A DNA stretch of 64,000 nucleotides from G963667975 sp963677395 (GTDB taxonomy: Bacteria; Bacteroidota; Bacteroidia; Bacteroidales; G963667975), in the NCBI GenBank assembly GCA_963677395.2, contig OY781965.2, positions 1,426,001 to 1,490,000 on the forward strand, read 5' to 3'. The notes under the pieces are model-generated. The model ran no database searches, was not told the DNA's origin, and saw nothing but the letters and a program-made list of their open reading frames with translations. Made by a program: the position numbers and the translations under genes. Positions 34,424-45,300 of the stretch are shown here, piece by piece. Positions within the stretch are counted from its first letter, which is position 1; each line of letters opens with the position of its first letter.

Positions 34424-35438
34424 CGGCTATCAGCCCGATGCCAATTCGGCTTCGTGGGATGCGCTTGAACAAAAGCTTTCCCATGCTGAACAATTTGTTC
34501 AAAATCCATATCAGACTCCTAAAGCTAAATTGTTCAATTTTCAACATCTTTCAAATTTTGCCAAATTTTCAGTTGTATCAGGTGCTGCTGCATCACTTGT
34601 GGTAGGGGTAGCTCTTTTTACCACTCCTCTTATTAAATCAGATTTAAAATCTGCTGAAAACAAACCTGCCCGAACCGAAATTGAGCAAACAGATGCTAAA
34701 GGTTCTGCTAATCTGACCCAAAATAAAATTACGGATACAGAAAAATTTCCTGACTCATCGGATAACCAGGATATCCAACCGCTTGATATTCATTATAATC
34801 AGGTTGTTGAACGGCAGCAAAATAATGCATTAGCTCAAAAGGCATCTTCAGTTTCCAATAATGTAAAATCTCAAAACCAAAACAATACTTATCCTGTTCA
34901 AAAAAATACCAATACGCCTGCTCCGTTTATGCCTGTTCCGGCTTACCAGCCACAACAGCCGATGTATGTTTACAACTCAGCTACACAAAACGGAGCTGTA
35001 AATCAAACACCGAAAGCTACCGTAAATCCTGCTAATCAGTCAGTAAATCAGCAAGTTGTTGAAAAACAAAATATGCAAAGCAAGGATAATCGGATTAATC
35101 CAAATCAAACTGATTCTGAAAATCAACGTCCGAACAACACCGATAACGACACAAAATCTGAAACAGAGCAACGCCCGGAACTGGTAATTCCTAATGTGAT
35201 AACACCCAATGGTGATGGTATAAACGACGAATTTGAAATCAAAAACCTTGAAAAATACGAAGTTAAAAATATCATTATAACCGACCGGAACGGAAAAGTA
35301 GTATTCGACGTAATTAATTATCAGAACAACTGGAGTGCGAATAATTTGCCCGAAGGCGTTTATTATTACATGTTGAAAATTCGTTATAATAACGAAAATT
35401 TTGTAAAATCAGGAATGATTACCGTAATCAGACGGTAG
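34383..35438 (+). CDS. Anti-sigma-like single-pass membrane protein with CHU_C (gliding-motility-associated) C-terminal domain
   Basis: 351 residues. Residues 1-55 are cytoplasmic-looking (WKQFRKTFDGYQPDANSASWDALEQKL), a pattern often found at the start of proteins encoded just after ECF sigma genes in Bacteroidota. A transmembrane helix lies at ~60-80 (SVVSGAAASLVVGVALFTTP). Then comes a ~190-residue Asn/Gln/Pro-rich linker. The last ~85 residues form a CHU_C/type B-like domain (VIPNVITPNGDGINDEFEIKN ... GVYYYMLKIRYNN). The overlap with the sigma gene suggests it binds and controls that sigma factor, with the CHU_C end acting outside the cytoplasmic membrane; both points are inference. There is no signal peptide, so the C-terminal domain here is unlikely to be a normal T9SS export signal. 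Confidence 0.85.
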   Translation: MKMKIWKQFRKTFDGYQPDANSASWDALEQKLSHAEQFVQNPYQTPKAKLFNFQHLSNFAKFSVVSGAAASLVVGVALFTTPLIKSDLKSAENKPARTEIEQTDAKGSANLTQNKITDTEKFPDSSDNQDIQPLDIHYNQVVERQQNNALAQKASSVSNNVKSQNQNNTYPVQKNTNTPAPFMPVPAYQPQQPMYVYNSATQNGAVNQTPKATVNPANQSVNQQVVEKQNMQSKDNRINPNQTDSENQRPNNTDNDTKSETEQRPELVIPNVITPNGDGINDEFEIKNLEKYEVKNIIITDRNGKVVFDVINYQNNWSANNLPEGVYYYMLKIRYNNENFVKSGMITVIRR

Positions 35439-35473
35439 GGAAATATATACAACATAGCAAAGACGAAAAAATA

Positions 35474-35505
35474 TTTGCTAACTTAATGTAAAAAATATAT
35501 TTTTG
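35474..35505 (+). promoter_or_regulatory. Promoter of the giant secreted-protein genes
   Basis: TTTG (35474-35477) and TATTTTTG (35498-35505) are separated by 20 nt, which places them 26 nt apart centre to centre, the ideal -33/-7 arrangement for Bacteroidota. The leader to ATG 35611 would be ~100 nt. Confidence 0.6.
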
Positions 35506-35610
35506 ACATGTTAAAACTCAGAATTATACATTTTGTATATATTGAGGTTGCTTTAGTAAAATATTGTATTGCTAATTCAGTCCTGAATTTCAGGTGTTAT
35601 TAAGTTGTTT

Positions 35611-38600
35611 ATGAATTATTTATTTCTAAAGAATTGGTTTTTTGCTATTCTGTTGTTTTTGCTATTCTCTAATGGATTCACTCAACAGTGGCGTATTTTT
35701 AAAGAAACCGATAAAATTCAAAGTGGGAGTATCGTCGGGTTTGGACAGGTTAAAACAGGAGATTATTGGTTTGGGCTAACTGAAAATAATGCTCCATATA
35801 CGTTTAAAATTTCGGTGCTTACGGATACAGTGTGGAGCTCCCTCGGTTTAGACCAGCAATATTTTAATGGAAAGAAAGTTTGTATGTTTTATATTGATAA
35901 ATGCGGTGACAAATGGTTTGTGCTTGATAGTCTAAATCTTAAATATACATTGTTAAAATATAACGATACCTCATACTTTGTTTTCAATAATACACATGGA
36001 CTTGGAAATGGATATATTTCCTCGGTGTATGAGGATAGAAATACTGGGGATTTTTGGGTGCTACAAAACGATGGAATTGCTCGAAGGAATGGAAACAGTT
36101 TTGTTTTTATTCCATTTAATGGAGTGGGAATTGTGAAACGGATAGCTATTGATAATCAGGGTAATATTTGGTTTATTTCTAACTCAAAGCTTGCTAAATA
36201 CAATGGAAGTACTTGGAATTATATTTATAGTTCGTTATTTCCGTATGATTGTACATATGAAGATGTAATTATAAATAGAAATGGAGAAGTAATTGTCTCA
36301 ACTTCAGAAGGTTGTTTTAAATATAATGGTACGAATTGGAGTAATTACAATTTAGGTGAAAATGGTTCTGGTCATATTTATGTTGCCGATCTGTATGTTG
36401 ACAAGCAGGGAAATGTATGGGGTAGTACTCAGAATGGGATTGCTTGTGATAAGCCTTCTGGAATGAGAATAGAACTGCCCAATATAGGAGGTTGCATAAG
36501 TCAGGATGAAAATGGTGACTTCTGGTTTTGTTGTACAAATTCAGTAAAAGCATACAAGTATTCTGGAGGGAAAATTTATCAGTATGATAGTGATCAGGCA
36601 ATAGCAAGTAATTTTGTAAAAAAAATTGTAGTTGATGACCTTGGAAGAAAGTGGATTTGTTGTGGAAAAGAAATACGGATCTATGATGAAAAGAAGGAGG
36701 TAAAGTGGCTTAAAGGATTATTTACGCCATCAGCAAGTACAAATTCAATAGAGTTTGATCGATTTCATAGGGCTTGGATATTAATAGATCAGGGGACTTT
36801 TCGTATTCTAGATTTTATGGGGAATAATATATCTCCGTATGGAACTTTGCCTTATAATTTTACAGATACAGTAAAGGCATTGAAGATTGATGGAAATAAT
36901 AAAAAATGGTTTGCTACAAAGAATGGGCTTGTACTATTTAACGATACTGTTTTTAAAAGATATAATCGCTCAAATTCAGGCATATGTGGAAATAATGTAA
37001 CATCATTGGCTATCGATATATCAAATAATATTTGGTTAGGGACAAGTGACAATGGTGTCTCAAAATTTAATGGTGTAACATGGACAAATTACAATAATTA
37101 TAGTACATCAGGTAGGCTTTTGGGCAATAATATTTTTTGTTTGGCAATTGATCCTGCTGGGTGCAAGTGGTTTGGTACTGATAAAGGTGTGTCAAAGTTA
37201 TGTGGAAATAACTGGATAAGCTATTCAAGAAGTAACACAAACTATGGTTTGCCTTCAGATACTGTTTGTGATATTGTATTTGATGAGAATGGAAATAAGT
37301 GGTTTTCAACTAATTATGGTGTTGTGAGATTTGATGACGTTAATTGGAGTATTTATGATGTTAAATCAGGGTTAACAGACAATAGAGTGAGATCAATTGC
37401 TTTTGATCAATCAAATAATACATGGATAGGAACTGATAATGGACTTTGCATGTTAAAATCCTGCGACGCTCCTTCAATACCTCATGCAATTCAAATTAAT
37501 GGAGCAGACTCGGTTTTAGTAAATAGTTCAAATAATCTTTTTTCTACACCAGTACTTCAGAATGCAACTTCTTATATTTGGAATTTTCCCGGAAATATTA
37601 CTTACTCAGGATCCAATAATAGCATTAACGTAAATGCTGGTATGAATGCGCAAAATGGAATAATATCGGTACAAGGGAAAAATGCTTGTGGAAAAGGAAT
37701 AGCTGCATTTAAACCATTATTTGTAAAAGGTATTATTTGGCCACAAACATTTGAAGATTCTGTATATTCCCCTGCTAACTGGCTTAATGGTTCGGTAAAT
37801 AATTATATTTCAAATAAATGGGAGTTTAAGAAAGAAGGAGTATCAAATTTTCAATTCTTTAGTAGTAATTGTAAAGTAATATCTTCGCCTGAGGGAGGGA
37901 TGTTTGTTGCAGTATCAAATGGATATGGATTTTCTTCTTTAGGTAGAAAAAAATGGCTAATTTCCCCTCGATTTCATGTCTCACCAAATAGTATTCTTAA
38001 TTTTTGGTTACGGAAGACTTCGCAATATATTGATACAATTTCAGTAAAAGCCGGAACTGTATTTCAAAGTCATGATAGCTTAAATATTAATCTTTTAACA
38101 CTCACATTTAAGGGGAATTTTTTAGATACGGGATGGGTAAATTATTCTATCCCATTAGACACATTAGAAAATAAAGATGTTTATTTAGGTTTTATTCAGC
38201 AAAATAATGGATCTACAGGAGGAGATTTACTTATGTTGGATAATATAAGAGTTACAGATTGTACACCAGCAAATGCATTAGGGATTATTAGTAATATTCA
38301 AGGAGATTCAATCGTAAAAAGAGGATCGATAAATGTACGATATTCCATAGATAGTGTACCAAATGCACAATTCTATATTTGGAAATATCCGAAGGGGTTT
38401 GCAGGTAAAAGTATTTCAAATAAAATAGAATTAAATGTGAGCGATAGTGCTCAGTCTGGTTTTATCAAAGTATATGCCTATGATTACTGCGGAAATATTG
38501 ATAGTAGTAGTTTCTTTATAAAAACAACATCTTTGAAAATACAAGATACCGTAAGTGGTAATAGATTTTTATGTGCAGGACAGAGTAATGTAGTCTATAA

Positions 38601-41600
38601 AGTATCTCCTGTTTTAGGTGCTTTGTACTATGATTGGTTTTTGCCTTCAGGAATAAATGGTGTAAGCGATAATGATTCGATAATTGTTAATATATCAAAT
38701 CAATCTTTTAACGGAGAAATTAGAGTTAGAGCTAGAAATAATAATGATACAAGTAATTTTGCCATAATTTTGGTAAAAGTTTTTAATTTAAATCCTTCTG
38801 ATATTTCTTCTGTTTTTGGAATTGATACACTTTGTGCAGGATTTCAAAATCAGGTGTTTAAAGCTGGTGTTTCTCAAAATGTGGGCTTATATGAGTGGAT
38901 ATTGCCTTTAGGATTTTCAGGAGTAAGTACAAATGATTCTATATCGATTAATATTGGAACGATTGTAGGCTCTGATACGTTAAAAGTGAGGGCTGTTAAT
39001 GGCTGTGGAGTAACACCTTATTTTGTTAAAGTGATACAAATATTACCCCTTCCGTCAAAACCAGTTTTACAAACAAATTCACTTCAGTATTGTAATGGAA
39101 TTGGTAGTTTATGGCTGAAAGTACAGCCTGTAAATAGCGCAATAAACTATTCGTGGGCACTCTCCCAGGGTTTTATTGGTTCAAGTCTGAATGATTCAAT
39201 ATTTATAAATGTAAATTCAAATGCTAATTTAGGTACATTTGAAGTTAAAGCGTTAAATGGATGTGGTTTTGGAGAAGAATTAATTGACACAATTAAAATT
39301 ATTAAAGTGCCTCCGATAGCAGATACAATTTGGGGCGAAATCTTCATTTGTGGAGGAGGAGATCCTCAAGGAATAAAATATAATGTTGCAAACATTCCTT
39401 TCGCTACATCTTATCAATGGAATCTTTCCTCTGGTTCCATAGGAGCTAGTACTTATGATACAATATTAATTAAATTTCCCAATAGCAATAGGTATGATAC
39501 AATTTCTGTTAGAGGAAGTAATATATGTGGAATAGGTCCGGAAAAGAGATTGATTGTGACAAATAATTATTTTTATGATCTTTTTTCAACACAAATTATT
39601 TCACCTTCAACTGTTTGTAGCGGACAGAATGGCGTTTTATTTAAAGTAAATCCAATAATTGGTGGAGCAAAATATAGGTGGAATTTACCAAATAATATTA
39701 TAGGTTGGAGTGATTCTAACTCAATTAGGGTTAATATAGTATCAGGCTTTTATACACCCTTTACAATAGGATTATCGGTTGAAAATGCTTGTAGTGAAAA
39801 ATACCTGACAAAAAACATAGTAATCGACCAAATGGTTCCGAAGATTGGAGATATATTAGGAAAAGTGAACGTTTGTCAGGGGCAAACACAGGTCGAATAC
39901 CAAGTTCCTTTTGATAATGGCATTACAATATATGATTGGGTGCTTCCATTTGGAGCAAATGGAAGCCAGATTCTGAATAAGATGCAAGTGAATTATAGCG
40001 AAAACGCTAAGTCTGGTTTTATAAAAGTAAGAGGTAGAAATAGTTGTGGAGTAGGAGACTCATCTTTCCTTAAAGTAAAAGTCTTTTCCTTACCAACATC
40101 TGGTATCATAGAAGCCCCAGTAAGTGCATATCAAGGACAGTCAGATTTGCTTATTAGTGTTCAAAAAATTAAATGGGCTTCCGTTTATTCTTGGAATTCG
40201 CCTTCTGGATTTTCTGGACTAAGTGATTCTAAATCTGTATTATATAATGTGAATACAAATGCACAATCTGGAAATATAATTGTGAGGGGTGGAAATGATT
40301 GTGGTTATGGAGTGCTGAATTCTAAATATATAGAAATCAATAACGATATTCCTCATGCTGCAGGAATAATTTCTGGAGATTCATCAGTTTGTAGAGGTGC
40401 TTCTAATGTTGTTTTTCACGTTTCTCCAATTACAAATGCTACTTCTTATATTTGGGTGCTTCCTCTGGGTGTTAATGGATTCAGCAACACGAACAGTATT
40501 TCTTTATCGTTTGATTCTACCTTTGTAGAAGGATATTTGAAAGTTAGAGGTGAGAATAGTTTTGGCGAAGGAGTAAACTCTGTAATGATAATTAAGGCAT
40601 ATAATGCTCTTCAACCTCCATTATATATTTTAGGACCATCCTCCATTTGTCAAGGATCTGTAAATGTTGGATATTCAGCTAATTTAATAAATGGTGCTGA
40701 CTCTTATTTATGGACATTTCCTACAGGGATTACATATATTGGAAATTCAGCAAGCATACTTGCTAATATCTCAAATAATTCTCAAAGTGGAAATATTTCT
40801 GTTCGGGTTGAAAATGGCTGTGGTTTAAGTGCTCCTTTTACCACTTATTTACATGTAAAAAAACTCCCAGATTCAGCTGGGATAATTATGGGGCCATCTA
40901 TTCTTCAAAACAATGGAGTGTCTGCAATATACTCAGTTCTGCCAATTCCAAATTCAATTATGTACAACTGGATCTTGCCTTCAGGTTATTTCGGATCAAG
41001 CACTAACGATTCTATAGAAATAGTAGTTATGCCAAATGCTTCCTCCGAAATAATAAAAGTAAATGGAATTAACGAATGTGGGAACGGAGCTATATCTGCT
41101 AAACCTATAACCGTTGGAGGACAAATTCCAGCATCTGCAGGTGTTATTAGTGGTTCAACCTCTGTTTGTCAGGGGCAACAGGGTGTTCAATATCAAGTTG
41201 GTGTAATATCTGGCGCAAATGAATACGTATGGATCTTGCCCAATGGAGATAGTATTATTACTCAAGCTAACTCATTAACCATTTCAGCTAGTAATAATAT
41301 TCAAAGCGGATACCTTAAAGTAAAAGGGAAAAATGCGAATGGTTACGGAACTGAATCTGTATTAGGAATTTTTGTTAAGAGACTTCCAGAACAAGCGCAG
41401 AATATTTTCGGATTAGATTCTATTTGTCAAAGTGGGCAAAATATTATTTATTCTACATCTGGAATAAGTTTTGCAACTAGTTACTTGTGGAATTTTCTTT
41501 CTTCAGGAAGTGTGCAATCGCTTGATTCAACTTTTACATTTAATGTTTTTCCAAATACTCAAAGTGGTTTAATTATTGTTAAGGGAGTTAATGAATGTGG

Positions 41601-42384
41601 AGTTGGACTACCATTTCAGAAGGCTATTGTTGTTAAACCATTGCCTATCATGAGTGGAATAATTAATGGTCCTCTCAATGTATGTAAGGGTTCGGAAGTA
41701 GAGTATATGTCTCCAGCATCATTATATGCTGATTCTATTCATTGGTTCGTTCCAACTGGAATTATTGGTCAGTCTGACTCGAGTATTATAAGGCTATTGA
41801 TCTCTCAAAGTGCTCAAAGTAATAATTTAATGGTTTCTGGAGTAAATCATTGTGGAGCAGGAAATGTAATTTCAGTACAGTTGAATGTTTTACCAAGTAT
41901 TCAACCTCCAGTTGTAACTCAAATTGGATCTCAATTAATATCAAGTGTTGGTGTTGGAAATCAATGGTACAGTGTTGCTGGTGGAGCTGTAAATGGTGAA
42001 ATAAATAAAATATTTTTGCCAACTGCTGATGGTGATTATTATGTAAAATATTATAATGGATACTGTTGGTCAGAAAACTCAAATATTATTCATTATCAAT
42101 TAGGGAGTATTCATGAAGAGTGCAGTTTGCAAGAATTGAAAATATTTCCAAACCCTGTAAAGACACAGGCAAAAGTTGAATTTCTTCTCCCTCATTATAG
42201 TAAAGTAGAGGCCTTTTTACTTGATGAATATGGTAGAGAGTTAAAACTATTAAAAAAAGGGTATTTCCATAAAGGAATTTTTTCATCTAACATTGATGCA
42301 GAGAATTTAGTGAGCGGTATTTATTATTGTTGCATTAAAATTGATAATTTAAAGTATGTTTGTAAAATAATTATAATTAAATAA
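35611..42384 (+). CDS. Giant secreted propeller / PKD-like-repeat protein with T9SS tail (2257 aa)
   Basis: The start is ATG 35611, followed by a signal peptide (MNYLFLKNWFFAILLFLLFS). Residues ~25-615 are Reg_prop-type beta-propeller blades (IDNQGNIWFISNSKLAKYNG, IDISNNIWLGTSDNGVSKFNG, IAFDQSNNTWIGTDNGLCML). A choice-of-anchor-J domain lies at ~705-885 (IIWPQTFEDSVYSPANW). I count about 15 PKD-like repeats of ~85 residues, one before and 14 after that domain, each with a YxWxLPxGxxG core and usually a VCxGQ start and NxCGxG end. The C-terminus (LQELKIFPNPVKTQAKVEFL ... SGIYYCCIKIDNLKYVCKII) is a type A T9SS sorting domain. It is probably a surface adhesin or sensor-like protein; the ligand is unknown. 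The next giant gene starts 8 bp later and has the same design. Confidence 0.93.
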   Translation: MNYLFLKNWFFAILLFLLFSNGFTQQWRIFKETDKIQSGSIVGFGQVKTGDYWFGLTENNAPYTFKISVLTDTVWSSLGLDQQYFNGKKVCMFYIDKCGDKWFVLDSLNLKYTLLKYNDTSYFVFNNTHGLGNGYISSVYEDRNTGDFWVLQNDGIARRNGNSFVFIPFNGVGIVKRIAIDNQGNIWFISNSKLAKYNGSTWNYIYSSLFPYDCTYEDVIINRNGEVIVSTSEGCFKYNGTNWSNYNLGENGSGHIYVADLYVDKQGNVWGSTQNGIACDKPSGMRIELPNIGGCISQDENGDFWFCCTNSVKAYKYSGGKIYQYDSDQAIASNFVKKIVVDDLGRKWICCGKEIRIYDEKKEVKWLKGLFTPSASTNSIEFDRFHRAWILIDQGTFRILDFMGNNISPYGTLPYNFTDTVKALKIDGNNKKWFATKNGLVLFNDTVFKRYNRSNSGICGNNVTSLAIDISNNIWLGTSDNGVSKFNGVTWTNYNNYSTSGRLLGNNIFCLAIDPAGCKWFGTDKGVSKLCGNNWISYSRSNTNYGLPSDTVCDIVFDENGNKWFSTNYGVVRFDDVNWSIYDVKSGLTDNRVRSIAFDQSNNTWIGTDNGLCMLKSCDAPSIPHAIQINGADSVLVNSSNNLFSTPVLQNATSYIWNFPGNITYSGSNNSINVNAGMNAQNGIISVQGKNACGKGIAAFKPLFVKGIIWPQTFEDSVYSPANWLNGSVNNYISNKWEFKKEGVSNFQFFSSNCKVISSPEGGMFVAVSNGYGFSSLGRKKWLISPRFHVSPNSILNFWLRKTSQYIDTISVKAGTVFQSHDSLNINLLTLTFKGNFLDTGWVNYSIPLDTLENKDVYLGFIQQNNGSTGGDLLMLDNIRVTDCTPANALGIISNIQGDSIVKRGSINVRYSIDSVPNAQFYIWKYPKGFAGKSISNKIELNVSDSAQSGFIKVYAYDYCGNIDSSSFFIKTTSLKIQDTVSGNRFLCAGQSNVVYKVSPVLGALYYDWFLPSGINGVSDNDSIIVNISNQSFNGEIRVRARNNNDTSNFAIILVKVFNLNPSDISSVFGIDTLCAGFQNQVFKAGVSQNVGLYEWILPLGFSGVSTNDSISINIGTIVGSDTLKVRAVNGCGVTPYFVKVIQILPLPSKPVLQTNSLQYCNGIGSLWLKVQPVNSAINYSWALSQGFIGSSLNDSIFINVNSNANLGTFEVKALNGCGFGEELIDTIKIIKVPPIADTIWGEIFICGGGDPQGIKYNVANIPFATSYQWNLSSGSIGASTYDTILIKFPNSNRYDTISVRGSNICGIGPEKRLIVTNNYFYDLFSTQIISPSTVCSGQNGVLFKVNPIIGGAKYRWNLPNNIIGWSDSNSIRVNIVSGFYTPFTIGLSVENACSEKYLTKNIVIDQMVPKIGDILGKVNVCQGQTQVEYQVPFDNGITIYDWVLPFGANGSQILNKMQVNYSENAKSGFIKVRGRNSCGVGDSSFLKVKVFSLPTSGIIEAPVSAYQGQSDLLISVQKIKWASVYSWNSPSGFSGLSDSKSVLYNVNTNAQSGNIIVRGGNDCGYGVLNSKYIEINNDIPHAAGIISGDSSVCRGASNVVFHVSPITNATSYIWVLPLGVNGFSNTNSISLSFDSTFVEGYLKVRGENSFGEGVNSVMIIKAYNALQPPLYILGPSSICQGSVNVGYSANLINGADSYLWTFPTGITYIGNSASILANISNNSQSGNISVRVENGCGLSAPFTTYLHVKKLPDSAGIIMGPSILQNNGVSAIYSVLPIPNSIMYNWILPSGYFGSSTNDSIEIVVMPNASSEIIKVNGINECGNGAISAKPITVGGQIPASAGVISGSTSVCQGQQGVQYQVGVISGANEYVWILPNGDSIITQANSLTISASNNIQSGYLKVKGKNANGYGTESVLGIFVKRLPEQAQNIFGLDSICQSGQNIIYSTSGISFATSYLWNFLSSGSVQSLDSTFTFNVFPNTQSGLIIVKGVNECGVGLPFQKAIVVKPLPIMSGIINGPLNVCKGSEVEYMSPASLYADSIHWFVPTGIIGQSDSSIIRLLISQSAQSNNLMVSGVNHCGAGNVISVQLNVLPSIQPPVVTQIGSQLISSVGVGNQWYSVAGGAVNGEINKIFLPTADGDYYVKYYNGYCWSENSNIIHYQLGSIHEECSLQELKIFPNPVKTQAKVEFLLPHYSKVEAFLLDEYGRELKLLKKGYFHKGIFSSNIDAENLVSGIYYCCIKIDNLKYVCKIIIIK

Positions 42385-42392
42385 ATCTGATT

Positions 42393-45300
42393 ATGCGTAA
42401 AATTTATGTGTTTATATTGCTTTTAATAAGTTATATTACAGTCACAGCACAGGGATTTGATTATGTTCCAATAAGTACAACTATTTTAGGTATAGCGGTT
42501 GATCAGGCAGGAGGGCAGTGGTGGGCTACCAATTATGGAGTTGTGAAGTATTATAAATCTGGTTATGAACGGATAACAGCTAATGATGGATTGGTTTCTA
42601 ATCGTACGAATTCGATTGCTATTGATAAAAGTGGAAAAATTTGGGTAGGAACTAATTCTGGGGTATCAGTAATAAATCCAGTCACAAACACAATTTCAAA
42701 TATTGATACATTGAATGGATTAGTTTATAATGAAGTGACTTCAATTGTAGTAGATACAAATAATGTAGTATGGATTGCTACAAAAAACGGATTATCCAGA
42801 TATGATGGGCAAATCTGGAGAAGTTTCAAAGTGATTGACGGAATGTTAGATAATGATATAAAAACATTGAAATTAAGTCATGATAATGAGTTGATTTTAT
42901 TGTCGATGAATGGAGTTTCACGATATAATGGTTCTCGTTGGAAAAACCTAGATTTCAATGCAGAATATAATACAGGTTCAAGTACGCAAAATTACTACTT
43001 TGACCATTATTTTATTGATGCTCAAAATAAAGGGTATTTGCTTTGGCATAGTAATCCATATTATTCATCTTTAAGCGAGAAAATATGTGATACAAACTAT
43101 TTTTCTCTATATTCATATAATAATTTATTCCCATATCGATCTACTGTAGTTCATTCCTTGGCACTAAAAGATAAGTCAATTATATTAGCAGACGCGAATG
43201 GGTTTTATAAAATTAATAAAGATGGATTTTTTCGCCGAATTGGAATACCTGATGAGTATTCACCCTTTACATTATATTCTGTTTCTGAGGATATAGATGG
43301 GTCTATATTGCTTGGAACATCAAAAGGTGTATTAAAATACAATGGCCTAAATTGGGAAATAATTAGAATTGAAGGTGATAAAAAATATTCTGGGGCTGTT
43401 AAGGGATATTGCATAAATTCTGGAAATATTACCGCTTTGAGTACAGATAATGAATTATATACGTATGAAAATTTATATTGGAGAAATAATTTTGAAGGTA
43501 ATTCAAATGTGAATTTACATGGTATTACAACTAATTATGGAGTCTTTAATATAAAAAAAGACAAATCAGATAATGTTTGGATTTCAAAAAATGGGCTCTA
43601 TAAAATATCTGGAAAAAACGTAATGTATTATAGTCGTTCTACAGGCTTTTTATGCGACACAATTAACTCTATTTATGTTGATGACAAAGGAGCAGTTTGG
43701 TTTTCAACATGTAAGGGTATCGTAAAATATTTTAATTCGATATTTACAAATTATACTACACAAAATGCAATTTTAGCATCAGAATATGTGTATGAGGTAA
43801 AACAGGATAAGATTGGAAATTATTGGGTTATTACAAATGGTGGCATTAGCAAATTTGACGGACAACAATGGGTTTTGTATAAAAAACCAATGAGTTCTTA
43901 TGCTGGCTTTTTTTCTAATGTGACATTTGATAATAATAATGTAAAAATATTCAAGACTAATTTAGGGGATATTTATGAGTATAACGATGTTGGATATCGA
44001 AAGCATGGTATTGTTACAAGTTATAAGGTTTTAGTTGATAAGCAAAATTTTATTTGGACTATTGATGCTTCTTTAAAAAAATTTAATGGAACGCAATGGA
44101 TAACGATTTCATTCCCAAATAATCAGTCGTCTGGTATTCAGGGTTTTGAAGTCGATAAGGAAGGGAACGTTTGGATAGTTTCTGGAAATATTCCTTATAA
44201 ATGGAATGGTTCTGCATGGGAAAGGCCTTTTAATACGTTTTATACGAGTCTAAGTAAAACAGATGATGGTCGATTGATTATTGACTTATATGAAGGATTG
44301 CTGGTGGAAAATCCATGTTTTCAAGATGTTGAGAAAACTAAGATATCTGGAGCTAACAAAGTAGTGAAGAATCAAGCATATACTTATTCTGTACCTTCAA
44401 TTCCGGGGGCTACTCAATATGTATGGGAAAAGCCTGAAGGTGTAATAGGAAATAGTGATTCTTCACAAATTGTACTTACATTCACTGGATTCGCAAAGTC
44501 TGGGAATTTGCAAGTTTATGCCAGAAATAGTTGTGGGATATCAAAGAAAATCGTATTAAAGATTAATGTATGTGACAGTGCTCCACAAAAAACGAATGTT
44601 ATTGCAGGGTTGAGTGCGGTTAAAGTGCCAGCAACCTATATGTATTCTACACCAAAAGATTCAACAGTAAACTCGTATATTTGGACACTTCCGTTAGGAG
44701 CTTCAGGGAAACAAATTGAGAATAATATTGAAGTCGCATTCTCTTCAAATGCACAACCCGGATTGATAAAGGTTAAAGGTGTAAATCAATGTGGTGTTGG
44801 TCAAGAATCAATACTACCTGTCACAATTACAGAAAGATATCCGGAAAAACCTTTGCCGATTAATGGGCCTTTGTACACATGTTTCGATACTGTATCATAT
44901 TATACTTTTACTGTAGCTCCCATTGCGAATGCAACCTCTTATGTTTGGAGGTATGGAAATGGGATAGCAGGAAGTAGTAATACCAATAGCATCTCAATTA
45001 AATTTACTTCACTCACATCTGTGGATCCCTATATTTCTGTTAGGGGGATGAATAATCAAGGAGAAGGAGATTCTGTTTTCTGTAAATTTTATCTTAGTAA
45101 CAATTCTTACAGTGTTCCTGATTCTATACAAGGATCAAGTAAAGTATGCAAAGGAAGCAATGTAACCTATAAATTGAAATTTAATATTATAAACCAACCA
45201 GCATACATAGGGTATATCTGGACGTTACCATCAGGTGCCGAGGGATATAGTACTCAAAACTATATCAATGTAAGATTTACTCAAAATGCTCAAAGTGGTT

